Assembly: GCA_041687475.1 (NCBI GenBank)
Contig: JAWLBW010000041.1
Coordinates: 1 to 21,184 of the forward strand
DNA from: JAWLBW01 sp041687475
GTDB lineage: Bacteria > J088 > JAWLBW01
Direction: 5' to 3'
Length of the DNA stretch: 21,184 nt
A program made the translations under genes and the position numbers. Below, piece by piece: positions 5,675 through 13,693 of the stretch (its first letter is position 1; every line of letters starts with the position of its first letter). Below the pieces are notes generated by a model that did no database searches, had not been told where the DNA came from, and saw only the letters and a list, made by a program, of their open reading frames with translations.

Positions 5675-7279
5675 ATGGCGAAGAGAAATTTCTGGGGTTG
5701 GGGCGTCGAAGGCGCCGGGTTGAACGAAACGCAGCGTGACAACCTGAAAATGTTGATGCAGATGCAGTTCGGCGGCCGGGTCGAGTTCAATGAATTGGCA
5801 CCGCCTCGTCTCGACGACATTCGCATGCCCGAGCCGGGCGCATCGGTACCCGAAGCTCTCGCGCCGCTGGTCAGCCGCGACCGTTACGACCGTGCCGCCC
5901 ATACGTACGGCAAGGCTTTCCGCGATGTGGTGCGGGGTCTGCAGGGCGATTTCTCGTCGGCGCCCGATGCCGTGGCCTTTCCCGCAGACGAAGACGAGCT
6001 GGTGCGCGTGCTCGATTGGTGTGGCGAGCAGCACCTGGCCGCCATTCCCTACGGAGGGGGCAGCACTGTCACGGCGGGCGTCGAGGCCCGCCTGCCCGAA
6101 GGTTATCGAGGCGCAGTTTCCATCGACATGGGCCGCATGAATCGCCTGCTCGAAGTCGACACCGTTTCACGTACCGCCCGTATCGAAGCGGGCATGTACG
6201 GGCCGGCCCTCGAAGCGGCGCTGAAGCCCCACGGCTATTCGCTGCGGCATTATCCGCAGTCGTTCGAATTTTCAACCCTGGGCGGGTGGATAGCCACGCG
6301 CTCGGGTGGGCACTTCGCCACGCTCTATACCCACATCGATGAGTTCGTCGAATCGCTGCGTGTAGTTACTCCGCGCGGCACGCTAGAGACTCGGCGGCTT
6401 CCGGGCTCGGGTGCCGGACCCTCGCCCGACCGCATGTTCATCGGCTCGGAAGGCATACTCGGCGTCATTACCTCGGCGTCGATGCGCCTGCAGGAACGCC
6501 CCCGGTTCAGGGCCGCCGCCACGGTGCGCTTCGGCAACTTCGACAAAGCCGCCGACACGGCCCGGCTCCTGGCCCAGTCGGGGCTGTATCCCACCAACTG
6601 CCGGGTGATCGATGCCGCCGAAGCCTTCAATAACGGCATCGGCGACGGTACGCAGCACCTGCTGCTCGTTGCCTTCGAGTCGGCCGATCATGCCCTCGAT
6701 CCGTGGATGGATCGGGCGCTTGAAATCTGTCGCGAGATGGGCGGCGAATTCAGTGAGGGCGCCGGCCGTACGAAAACATCGACCGAGGGCGAACGCGAAG
6801 GGGCCGCGGGCGACTGGCGGCAGATGTTCATTCAGGCGCCTTATCTTCGCGATACGATGACCACGCTCGGCATGGTGGTCGAAACCTTCGAAACGGCCAT
6901 TACCTGGGACCGCTTTCCCGAATTCCATCACGCCGTGATCGAGGCGGTCAAGGCGGCCGCGCACGAGGTCTGCGGCAGTGCCCTGGTTACCTGCCGCTTC
7001 ACGCATGTCTACCCCGATGGGCCCGCACCGTATTACACGGTCATTGCGCCCGGTAAGCCGAACTCGCAGCTGCAACAGTGGGATGAAATCAAGGCGGCCG
7101 CTTCCGAAGCCCTCTGGAAGCATGGGGGCACGATTACCCATCATCATTCGGTGGGCCGCGATCACCGGCCGTGGTACGACAGACAACGCCCCGATCTCTT
7201 TGCCGAGGCGCTGCGCGCGGCCAAGCGTTCGCTCGACCCGCAGGCCATTCTGAATCCGGGTGTGCTCATCGACCCTTGA
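5675..7279 (+). CDS. FAD-linked oxidase, alkyl-DHAP synthase (AGPS)-like, 534 aa
   Basis: This protein belongs to the FAD_binding_4/VAO family. The closest resemblance is to alkylglycerone-phosphate synthase, which exchanges the acyl chain of acyl-DHAP for a fatty alcohol to make ether lipids. Supporting features in order: an N-terminal GWGVEGAGL-type opening, and the FAD pyrophosphate loop IPYGGGSTVTAGVE (about 127-140). Next come the PQSFEFSTLGGWIATRSGG stretch, the ribityl/adenine region GSEGILGVITSA, a C-terminal CRFTHVYPDGPAPYYTV cap segment, and the His-rich active-site motif THHHSVGRDHRPW. It ends LDPQAILNPG as in the family. AGGAGG seven bases before the ATG fixes the start. AGPS is known in some bacteria, including myxobacteria. 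A related D-lactate/glycolate oxidase-like role is possible but lacks the HHHSVG motif. Confidence 0.82.
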   Translation: MAKRNFWGWGVEGAGLNETQRDNLKMLMQMQFGGRVEFNELAPPRLDDIRMPEPGASVPEALAPLVSRDRYDRAAHTYGKAFRDVVRGLQGDFSSAPDAVAFPADEDELVRVLDWCGEQHLAAIPYGGGSTVTAGVEARLPEGYRGAVSIDMGRMNRLLEVDTVSRTARIEAGMYGPALEAALKPHGYSLRHYPQSFEFSTLGGWIATRSGGHFATLYTHIDEFVESLRVVTPRGTLETRRLPGSGAGPSPDRMFIGSEGILGVITSASMRLQERPRFRAAATVRFGNFDKAADTARLLAQSGLYPTNCRVIDAAEAFNNGIGDGTQHLLLVAFESADHALDPWMDRALEICREMGGEFSEGAGRTKTSTEGEREGAAGDWRQMFIQAPYLRDTMTTLGMVVETFETAITWDRFPEFHHAVIEAVKAAAHEVCGSALVTCRFTHVYPDGPAPYYTVIAPGKPNSQLQQWDEIKAAASEALWKHGGTITHHHSVGRDHRPWYDRQRPDLFAEALRAAKRSLDPQAILNPGVLIDP

Positions 7280-7290
7280 GAGCGCGCACC

Positions 7291-7518
7291 TCACCAGAAC
7301 CACATATCGGTGCCTTCTTCCCAGGCGAAGCTGGTGCGGTTATCTCTGTGCAGGATTTCGCGAATCGCTTGACGTAACGCAGGCGTATCGCTTTCACCAT
7401 GGGCGTCGACGGCGTGCAGAACCGCCAGTCTTTCGACTTCATCGGGTGAACCGGAAATGCGTACGCTGCAGTTTTCGATTTGCGGAAGCTCTCTGCATTC
7501 AAAATAGTTCCGAGCCAT
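7291..7518 (-). CDS. DUF1059 family small protein, 75 aa
   Basis: This small soluble protein matches the DUF1059 pattern. An N-terminal strand ends in Cys8, a second Cys17 is followed by a strand (SVRISGSPDEVERLA), then a helix with His35 and His40 in LHAVDAHG, and a final helix (PALRQAIREIL). The Cys/His arrangement could bind a metal, but the family has no established function. An extra aromatic tail, TSFAWEEGTDMWFW, extends past the usual domain end. The ATG at 7518 is chosen because GGAGACG precedes it and the domain begins right after it; the frame is open upstream to 7563. The gene converges with the AGPS-like gene, with 11 bases between the stops. Confidence 0.72.
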   Translation of the reverse strand: MARNYFECRELPQIENCSVRISGSPDEVERLAVLHAVDAHGESDTPALRQAIREILHRDNRTSFAWEEGTDMWFW

Positions 7519-7654
7519 CGTTCGTCTCCATTTACCTCGATTTCCATACTGAGCCTCGCACAAGCTGCGATCGCCGTCGACTTCCGAGGGTGAAACCGCA
7601 CGAGGCCAGGCCGGAGACAGAAGTGGGGAATGAATTGCGGACGGCCGGTATCCA

Positions 7655-7688
7655 AGTAAAGAAAGGCCCGGAACCTCCGTTCCGGGCC
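7655..7688 (-). terminator. Intrinsic terminator, minus strand
   Basis: GGCCCGGAAC (7665-7674) and GTTCCGGGCC (7679-7688) form a perfect 10-bp stem with a 4-base loop. Read on the minus strand the stem is followed by TTTCTTTACTT, a good U-rich tract; on the plus strand no T-run follows. It therefore ends a minus-strand transcript that begins to its right, before the DUF1059 gene is reached. No protein gene on that strand lies between this point and the efflux operon. Confidence 0.8.
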
Positions 7689-7806
7689 GCGTGCGTGCAT
7701 CGGAGGGTGACGACCGCCTGACAACCTGGGTAACGGGTTATCGCTCTTCTGCATCTCGCGAACTTTGATGCAGAGAAGACGCTGCAGAACTGGAGTTTAC
7801 GATAAC
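7655..7806 (-). ncRNA. Candidate structured small RNA ending in an intrinsic terminator
   Basis: On the minus strand, an outer 7-bp stem (7800-7806 with 7737-7743) encloses an 11-bp inner stem (7745-7755 with 7767-7771 plus 7774-7779) carrying a two-base bulge and an 11-base loop. It is followed about 48 bases later by the strong terminator at 7655-7688. This is the layout of a free-standing small RNA of roughly 150 bases or more. The 5' end is unknown, and no good minus-strand promoter was found. It does not match 6S, 4.5S/SRP or tmRNA sequences that I can recall. Confidence 0.35.
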
Positions 7807-7977
7807 GCATTCGACAATGAACGCCGGGGGCGGGGTCTCGCTTCGCCACCCCCATCAATCCTTCCCGTTTTCACCTGATGGTTTCTCAGCACGATTGGCC
7901 CCACCCCCCCCCCGTGTCCGGGCCATGGTGCTGAAAAAACTGTTAATCTGATTGTTTTCACATCGAACCAAACAGGG

Positions 7978-9354
7978 TTGCCGTTGCCGTCGATTCTCAT
8001 TCATTTTCTTTTGCCGGTTGCAATCGCCTTGCCGTTGGCAGCCGCTTCCCAAGCAGAAGCGAAACAGTCTGCCTCCGAGGTAACGACGCCGGCCGTACTT
8101 ACGCTCGACCAGGCCATTCGCACGGCCGAGCAGAACAATGAGGTACCCGAGATTGCCGAAGCGCGCATCGGCCAATCGCGTGCGGCTTTGCGCGAAGCCT
8201 GGGCACTGCTTTTACCCACGCTGCAACTTAACGGGACTTATGTGCGGCGCTCGCACGAGGTTGTGCGTGAGATCGGTGGAACCACCTCGGTCATTCAGGC
8301 GCGCGACGGGCTCAGCGGCTCGGCGGTAGCCGAACTCGAATTGCTGCGGCTTCCGGCCATTCCCTACATCAGGTCGGCCGATCGCGAAGTCGAGGCGACA
8401 AGGCTGCGCGCCGACGAGCTTCGACGCACCCTGGCCTTCGAGGTGGCCGAAGCCTTCCTGACGGTGCTTACCGCCGACGCCATGCGGGGGGCGGCCGAAC
8501 GCCGTGCCGGCGTTGCCGAGGCCGTGGTCGCAGAGACCCGGCAGCGTTTGCGTGCCGGGCTTGCCGGCCGGAACGATCTTACCCGCTCCGAACTCGAACT
8601 GGCCACCGCTGCTTTTCAGTTGACGGAAACTTCGAACTTTCATGTGCGGGCGCGGCTCATTCTCGGATACCTGATGAACGCAGACGTTCCTTCGCAGTTG
8701 CAGGAGCCCTCGGTCGAACAGATAGCCGCTGAGGAACCCCAGTCGCTTCTCGACGATGCGGTAGAGAAGCGCCCCGATCTGGCCGCCCGCACGCTCGATG
8801 CCCAGGCTCTGCGTATTCGCTCGAAGGCGCCCTGGTACGACTTCTTTCCGCGCCTGCGCGCCGTAGGCACCTGGCGGGTGACCAACGAAGCCGGGTTGAG
8901 CGGGCGCGATTCCGACTGGAATGTGGCCGGTCTTCTAACGTGGACCCTCTTCGACGGGGGGGCCCGGTATGCCCAGGCCGCCGGGCTGCGCGCCGCGGCC
9001 GACGAGGTCGAACTCGAGGCGAAAGCCCTGGCGCGACAGGTGCGCCTTCAGATACTCGAGGCGCTTACCAATCTCGAAACGGCACAGGCGGCGCTTGCGC
9101 AGGCGTCGGCGCGGGCCGATGTCGCCGGCCAGAATGAAGAAGAGGTACGGGCCCGTTTTTCGGTCGGCCTTGCGACGGCCCTCGAGCAGGCCGATGCCTC
9201 GGCGCAACGATATGAGGCAGAGGCCGAGGCTGCACGCCAGCAATTCACCCTGCAGCAGGCTCGTCTGCAGCTGCTTCAGGCTCTTGGCCGATGGCCCGCC
9301 CTCGCGCAGGCCGACGGGGCGGTTCCGACGCCCGAAGGAGATTCCCTGCAATGA
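7978..9354 (+). CDS. TolC-like outer membrane efflux protein (OEP family), 458 aa
   Basis: This is the outer-membrane channel of the tripartite pump. It begins with a Sec signal peptide (about residues 1-28, ending AAASQAEA), and the mature protein starts with the usual LTLDQAIRTAEQNN of OEP proteins. Two repeats of long amphipathic Ala/Glu/Arg helices follow. The second repeat contains WNVAGLLTWTLFDGGARYAQ, the family's conserved beta-strand/helix transition, and the protein closes with QQARLQLLQALGRW. Length is normal. The start codon is TTG at 7978 with ACAGGG just upstream; a second in-frame TTG at 7984 is possible. The stop overlaps the next gene's ATG (ATGA at 9351-9354), showing translational coupling. 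Confidence 0.88.
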   Translation: MPLPSILIHFLLPVAIALPLAAASQAEAKQSASEVTTPAVLTLDQAIRTAEQNNEVPEIAEARIGQSRAALREAWALLLPTLQLNGTYVRRSHEVVREIGGTTSVIQARDGLSGSAVAELELLRLPAIPYIRSADREVEATRLRADELRRTLAFEVAEAFLTVLTADAMRGAAERRAGVAEAVVAETRQRLRAGLAGRNDLTRSELELATAAFQLTETSNFHVRARLILGYLMNADVPSQLQEPSVEQIAAEEPQSLLDDAVEKRPDLAARTLDAQALRIRSKAPWYDFFPRLRAVGTWRVTNEAGLSGRDSDWNVAGLLTWTLFDGGARYAQAAGLRAAADEVELEAKALARQVRLQILEALTNLETAQAALAQASARADVAGQNEEEVRARFSVGLATALEQADASAQRYEAEAEAARQQFTLQQARLQLLQALGRWPALAQADGAVPTPEGDSLQ

Positions 9355-10523
9355 TAAGGCAAGCGCAAACAGACCCGAAAGCCATGAAGTATCTTTCTCT
9401 GGCTGTCGCGCTGGCGGCAACCGTAGCGGCCTGTTCCGGCGAAGGGGCCGGTAAACAGGCATCGAAGCAGGGGGCCGCACCCAGCTATCCGGTCGAGACC
9501 CGAATCATCGAAGCCCGGCCGGTCGAATACCTGGTTGCCGCTGTCGGCTCGGTCAATGCCTTCGAAGAAATCAGCGTATCGGCGCGGGTCGCCGGGGTTG
9601 TCGAGAAGGTGCGATTCGTCGAAGGCGACACGGTAGACAAGGGCGCCGTTCTGGCTGAAATCGAACCTGAGCGCTACCGGGTACAGGTTGAATCGGCCAA
9701 GGCGTCTCTGCAGCGTGCGCACGCTTCGTTGAAGGAAGCCGAGTCGGCCCTGCAGCGACGTGAAGAGCTGAACCGCACAACGCCCAACCTGGTGCGCGAA
9801 GAAGAGCTCGCGACCTACCGGGCGCAGGCCGGCGTTGCCGCAGCCGATGTGGCGCAGGCCAACGCGGCTCTCGACCTTGCCGAACTGAACTTGCGCGATG
9901 CCTACGTTCGCGCGCCGGTCAGCGGCATCATTCAGACGCGCGGCGTACAGACGGGTCAGTATGTGCAGACCGGTACGGTGCTCGCCACCCTGTTGCAGCA
10001 GGACCCCCTGTTGCTTCGTTTCGATGTGCCCGAAGTCGAGGCCCGTCGTGTCTCTCGCGGCGACACCGCCTGGTTCAGGGTTTCGGGCGCCGAAGGCGAG
10101 CACAAGGCCGAAATCATTCACGTGGCTTCGGCCGCCGAAGCTTCGACCCGCATGGTGCCCATCACGGCCCGCGTCGAGTCTACGGGCAACCGTGCGGTGC
10201 GTCCGGGAGCTTTTGCGCAGGTGCGCGTACCCGTGGGGGGCAACGAAAAGGCGATTGTCGTTCCCCGTATCGCCGTACGAACGAGTGAGCGCGGCTACCT
10301 TGCCTATATCGTCGAAGACGGAAAAGCGGTCGAGCGCCAATTGGAATTGGGCATGCGCACCTCGAACGACAGGATCGAAGTTCGCGAGGGCCTGCGCGAG
10401 GGCGAACGACTGGTCATACGCGGGGCCGAAGCCCTGCGCCCCGGGGTGCTCACCCACGAAGTGGCGGCCCGTGAGGGCGGCCGCCCGCTCGAGGGGGCCG
10501 AACAGTCGGGAGGCCCGCAGTGA
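9351..10523 (+). CDS. RND membrane-fusion protein, lipoprotein, 390 aa
   Basis: This is the periplasmic adaptor of the efflux pump (HlyD/AcrA family). The N-terminus has a lipoprotein signal: hydrophobic KYLSLAVALAATVAAC with Cys28 as the likely lipidated residue, followed by a short polar linker. Then come the first beta/lipoyl half (SARVAGVVEKVRFVEGDTVDKGAVLAEIE) and an alpha-hairpin coiled coil of about 70 residues. The second lipoyl half follows (YVRAPVSGIIQTRGVQTGQYVQTG), then beta-barrel and membrane-proximal domains. The ATG at 9351 overlaps the TolC-like stop and has GAAGGAG upstream; an alternative ATG at 9384 would give a shorter, conventional signal. The stop overlaps the GTG start of the pump gene. 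Confidence 0.9.
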   Translation: MIRQAQTDPKAMKYLSLAVALAATVAACSGEGAGKQASKQGAAPSYPVETRIIEARPVEYLVAAVGSVNAFEEISVSARVAGVVEKVRFVEGDTVDKGAVLAEIEPERYRVQVESAKASLQRAHASLKEAESALQRREELNRTTPNLVREEELATYRAQAGVAAADVAQANAALDLAELNLRDAYVRAPVSGIIQTRGVQTGQYVQTGTVLATLLQQDPLLLRFDVPEVEARRVSRGDTAWFRVSGAEGEHKAEIIHVASAAEASTRMVPITARVESTGNRAVRPGAFAQVRVPVGGNEKAIVVPRIAVRTSERGYLAYIVEDGKAVERQLELGMRTSNDRIEVREGLREGERLVIRGAEALRPGVLTHEVAAREGGRPLEGAEQSGGPQ

Positions 10524-13500
10524 ACATAACCGCGATAGCCATTCGTCGGCCGGTCTTTGCGTGGATGATCATGGCGGCGACCGTGCTCTTCGGTCTCGTC
10601 TCCTTTACGCGCATCGGGGTTTCGCAATTTCCCGACGTCGACTTTCCCATGATTTCCGTGCGCGCCGAATGGGAAGGCGCCGCCCCCGAGATTATGGAAA
10701 CGGAAGTGCTCGAGAGCCTTGAAGAGGCGCTCGTGCAGGTCGAGGGTATTCGCTCCATTACCTCGAGCGCCCAGCAGGGAAGCGCGCGCATTACCCTCGA
10801 ACTCGATATCGACCGCGATGTCGACGTGGCCATGCAGGACGTACAGGCCCGGGTGGCCCAGGCGCAGCGGCGTCTGCCGGCCGATGTAGACCCGCCCGTC
10901 GTGTCGAAGTCGAACCCCGAAGACCAGCCCATCATGTGGGTGGCGCTATCGGGTCCCTACCCCCAACGGGTACTCAGCGATTACGCCCGTTACCAGGTGC
11001 GCGAGAAACTGCAGACCGTGCCGGGGGTCGGCGAATTGCTGCTCGGCGGCTACCTCGAGCGTAACGTTCGCATCTGGCTCGATGCCGCCCGCCTCGACTC
11101 GTACGGGTTGACGGTCAACGATATCATGGCGGCGCTGCGTCGCCAGCACATTGAACTTCCGGCCGGACGCCTCGAGAGTGGTGGCCAGGAACTCAACGTA
11201 CGCGTGCTGGGCGAAGCCATCGATCTCGAAGAATTCCGCCGTATCGTGGTGCGGCAGACCAATGGCGTGCCGATTTATCTCGAAGACGTCGCACTTGTAG
11301 AAGACGGTTTTGAAGATCAGCGGCGTATGGCCCGTGTCGACGGAGTGCCCGCGCAGGGCATCGGCATCAAGAAGCAGCGTGGGGCCAACGCGGTTGCCGT
11401 GTCGGAAGGGATCAGAAACGCGCTCGAGGAAATTAGCCAGACGCTGCCCGAGGGTATGAAGCTCGGCATCAATTCCGACACCACGCGCTTCATCAAGGAG
11501 TCGGTCGAAGAACTGCAATTCGAGCTGGTTCTTTCCATTTTCCTTACGGCCATTATCTGTTGGCTGTTTCTCGGATCGCTGTCGAGCACGTTGAACGTGC
11601 TGCTTGCCATTCCCATGTCGCTGCTGGGAACGGTGGCTGTCGTTTACTTCCTGGGCTATACCTTCAATACGTTCACGCTGTTGGGCCTGGCGCTTGCGGT
11701 GGGCCTGGTGGTCGACGACGCCATCATGGTGCTCGAGAACGTATACCGGCACGCCGAAGAGGGAAAGCCCCGGGCGGTCGCCGCGCTCGAGGGTACCGAC
11801 CAGATCAAGTTTCCCGCCCTGGCCGCCACGATTTCGGTCATTGCCATCTTCCTTCCGGTGGTATTCATGGAAGGAATCGTCGGCAGGTACTTTCTGCAGT
11901 TCGGCGTGACCCTGTGTGCGGCCATTCTGTTTTCCTACCTCGAGGCAATCACGCTGGCGCCCGCCCGACTCGCGCAGTGGCTCGATACTTCGCGCGAAGG
12001 CCGCAGCCGCTTCGGGCGCCTCGTCGACAGCGGGTTTTCGCATCTCGAGCGGGTTTACCGCCGCGTGCTCGACTGGGGTCTTACCCGGCCGTTGACGATT
12101 CTGGGCATGGCGGCCGCGGTGTTTGCGGGCTCGCTGTGGCTGGTGACGGCCATTCCGTCAGAGTTCGTGCCCTCGCAGGATCAGAGCCGTCTCATGGTGC
12201 GTGTGAAGACGGCCATCGGGTCAAGTCTTGCCGAGACCGATCACGTCTTCAAGCAAGCCGAAGAGTATGTCAACAACCTGCCTGAGGTCGACCGGGCTTT
12301 CGCCGTGGTAGGCGGCTGGGGCGGCGAGGTTAACCAGGGCATGATGTTCGTGACCCTGTTGCCGCCCGATCAACGCGAGCCGCAGGCGGCCGTGGCTACA
12401 AAACTGCGCCGCGAGTTGAATGCCATCGCCGGTCTGCGTGCCGTCGTATCCGACGACTCGCAGCGCGGTTTCTCGGCCCGCCGCGGCTTTCCCATCGAGT
12501 TTTCGGTACGCGGCCCCGATTGGAACCGGCTGGTCGAGTTGAGTCAGGCGGCGCAACAGAAACTGGCCGCGTCGGGCATGGCCGTCGACGTCGACTCGAA
12601 CTACGATGTCGGCATGCCCGAGGTACGCATCGTGCCCAAGCGCGCATTGGCTGCTGATCTGGGCGTACCCGTCGAAGACGTGGCCACGACCCTGAGTGCC
12701 ATGGTCGGCGGCATGCGGGTGGGCAAGTACAGCACCGACGGACGACGGCTCGACGTGCGCATGCGACTGCTGGCCGAGCAGCGCAGCCGGCCCGAAGATC
12801 TCGAGCGGCTGCACGTTCGTTCGAGCAACGGCACGCTCATTCCGCTGTCGACGCTGGTGAGCTTTGAGGAAAGGCCGGCGCTGCAGGCCATAACCCGCGA
12901 AGATCGCGAACGCGCCGTATCCGTTTACGCCAACGTTGCGCCCGGTCACTCGCAGGCCGAGGTCATGAGCTTCGTCGAAGGCATGCAGAAGGAAATGCCC
13001 ACGGGCTATCGCCTGGTGTTCAGCGGATCCAGTGTGGCGTTCCAGGAGTCGATGGACAGTCTGCTGTTCGCCCTCATTCTCGGCGTCGTCTTTGCCTACA
13101 TGGTGCTTGCTTCGCAGTTCAACTCGTTTCTGCACCCGCTTACCGTTCTGACGGTTCTACCGTTGTCGGCCGCGGGCGCGATTTTCGCTCTGTGGGTCAG
13201 CGGCAACACGCTGAACATCTTCAGCATGATCGGGTTGTTGTTGCTGCTGGGCATCGTGACCAAGAACTCGATTATTCTCGTCGACTACGCCAACATCGAG
13301 CGGCAGCGGGGCCTGAGCGCCCTTGACGCCATGCGCAGCGCCGGACCGATACGCCTGCGGCCGATTCTCATGACTTCGATGGCCACGCTTTCGGCGGCCG
13401 TTCCGGCATCGCTCGGATTGGGACCCGGAAGCGAAACCCGTGCACCCATGGCGCTCGGCATCATCGGCGGTCTTTCGGTCGCCACGGTGCTGAGTCTGCT

Positions 13501-13591
13501 GGTCGTGCCGGCCTTTTACGTCACGGCCGACCGGGTCATCACGAAGCTCAGGGGCAAGAAGGCCGCCGAGGTGCAGCAAGACGCCGCCTGA
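10520..13591 (+). CDS. HAE1-type RND efflux pump, 1023 aa
   Basis: This is the inner-membrane proton-driven pump of the AcrB/MdtB type. The N-terminus MNITAIAIRRPVFAWMIM leads into TM1, and the large periplasmic porter loops follow. The TM4 proton-relay pair is present as Asp399-Asp400 (GLVVDDAIMVLENV), and the TM10 lysine as Lys915 (GIVTKNSIILVDYAN), so the pump should be active. The late motifs GPIRLRPILMTSMAT and APMALGIIGGL are typical of the family. Length is slightly shorter than AcrB (1049). The start is GTG at 10520, overlapping the adaptor stop, with GGGAGG upstream. Substrate range (drugs, solvents, lipids) cannot be read. No dedicated regulator gene lies next to the operon. Confidence 0.93.
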   Translation: MNITAIAIRRPVFAWMIMAATVLFGLVSFTRIGVSQFPDVDFPMISVRAEWEGAAPEIMETEVLESLEEALVQVEGIRSITSSAQQGSARITLELDIDRDVDVAMQDVQARVAQAQRRLPADVDPPVVSKSNPEDQPIMWVALSGPYPQRVLSDYARYQVREKLQTVPGVGELLLGGYLERNVRIWLDAARLDSYGLTVNDIMAALRRQHIELPAGRLESGGQELNVRVLGEAIDLEEFRRIVVRQTNGVPIYLEDVALVEDGFEDQRRMARVDGVPAQGIGIKKQRGANAVAVSEGIRNALEEISQTLPEGMKLGINSDTTRFIKESVEELQFELVLSIFLTAIICWLFLGSLSSTLNVLLAIPMSLLGTVAVVYFLGYTFNTFTLLGLALAVGLVVDDAIMVLENVYRHAEEGKPRAVAALEGTDQIKFPALAATISVIAIFLPVVFMEGIVGRYFLQFGVTLCAAILFSYLEAITLAPARLAQWLDTSREGRSRFGRLVDSGFSHLERVYRRVLDWGLTRPLTILGMAAAVFAGSLWLVTAIPSEFVPSQDQSRLMVRVKTAIGSSLAETDHVFKQAEEYVNNLPEVDRAFAVVGGWGGEVNQGMMFVTLLPPDQREPQAAVATKLRRELNAIAGLRAVVSDDSQRGFSARRGFPIEFSVRGPDWNRLVELSQAAQQKLAASGMAVDVDSNYDVGMPEVRIVPKRALAADLGVPVEDVATTLSAMVGGMRVGKYSTDGRRLDVRMRLLAEQRSRPEDLERLHVRSSNGTLIPLSTLVSFEERPALQAITREDRERAVSVYANVAPGHSQAEVMSFVEGMQKEMPTGYRLVFSGSSVAFQESMDSLLFALILGVVFAYMVLASQFNSFLHPLTVLTVLPLSAAGAIFALWVSGNTLNIFSMIGLLLLLGIVTKNSIILVDYANIERQRGLSALDAMRSAGPIRLRPILMTSMATLSAAVPASLGLGPGSETRAPMALGIIGGLSVATVLSLLVVPAFYVTADRVITKLRGKKAAEVQQDAA

Positions 13592-13638
13592 TGCACGCAG
13601 CCGGTAACGCTTCCGCCGGTCGGGAGCGTGAACGCACG

Positions 13639-13667
13639 AAAAAAGGCGCCCATGCGGGCGCTTTTTT
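13639..13667. terminator. Bidirectional intrinsic terminator between the convergent efflux and nir operons
   Basis: A6, then GCGCCC (13646-13651), loop ATGC, GGGCGC (13656-13661), then T6. One unpaired G (13645) interrupts the stem. The A-run and T-run flank the stem symmetrically, so it works on both strands: plus for the RND operon (stop at 13591) and minus for nirN (stop at 13694). Confidence 0.9.
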
Positions 13668-13693
13668 CTGCTGTCGACAGGAGGGAAACGGTA

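Larger units (their letters stand above)
7519..7977. other. 459-base non-coding stretch between DUF1059 and the efflux operon
   Basis: I see no convincing coding frame here. The stretch contains the minus-strand terminator at 7655-7688, a nested inverted repeat at 7737-7806, a G-rich/C-rich imperfect dyad around 7825-7855 and a run of ten C at 7904-7913. It must also hold the promoter for the efflux operon (plus strand) and probably for the DUF1059 gene (minus strand), but no clear consensus hexamers were found for either. Confidence 0.6.

Noticed and set aside
7655..7806. Considered whether the intergenic structure is 6S RNA, SRP RNA, tmRNA or a tRNA
   Set aside because: No match to the conserved cores recalled for these RNAs, and no cloverleaf or GTTCGANTC T-arm pattern.
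10946..12043. Long open frame (365 codons) on the minus strand inside the RND pump gene
   Set aside because: Antisense shadow of a GC-rich gene; composition rich in His/Arg/Gln with no domain, while the plus-strand frame is a complete HAE1 pump with catalytic residues.
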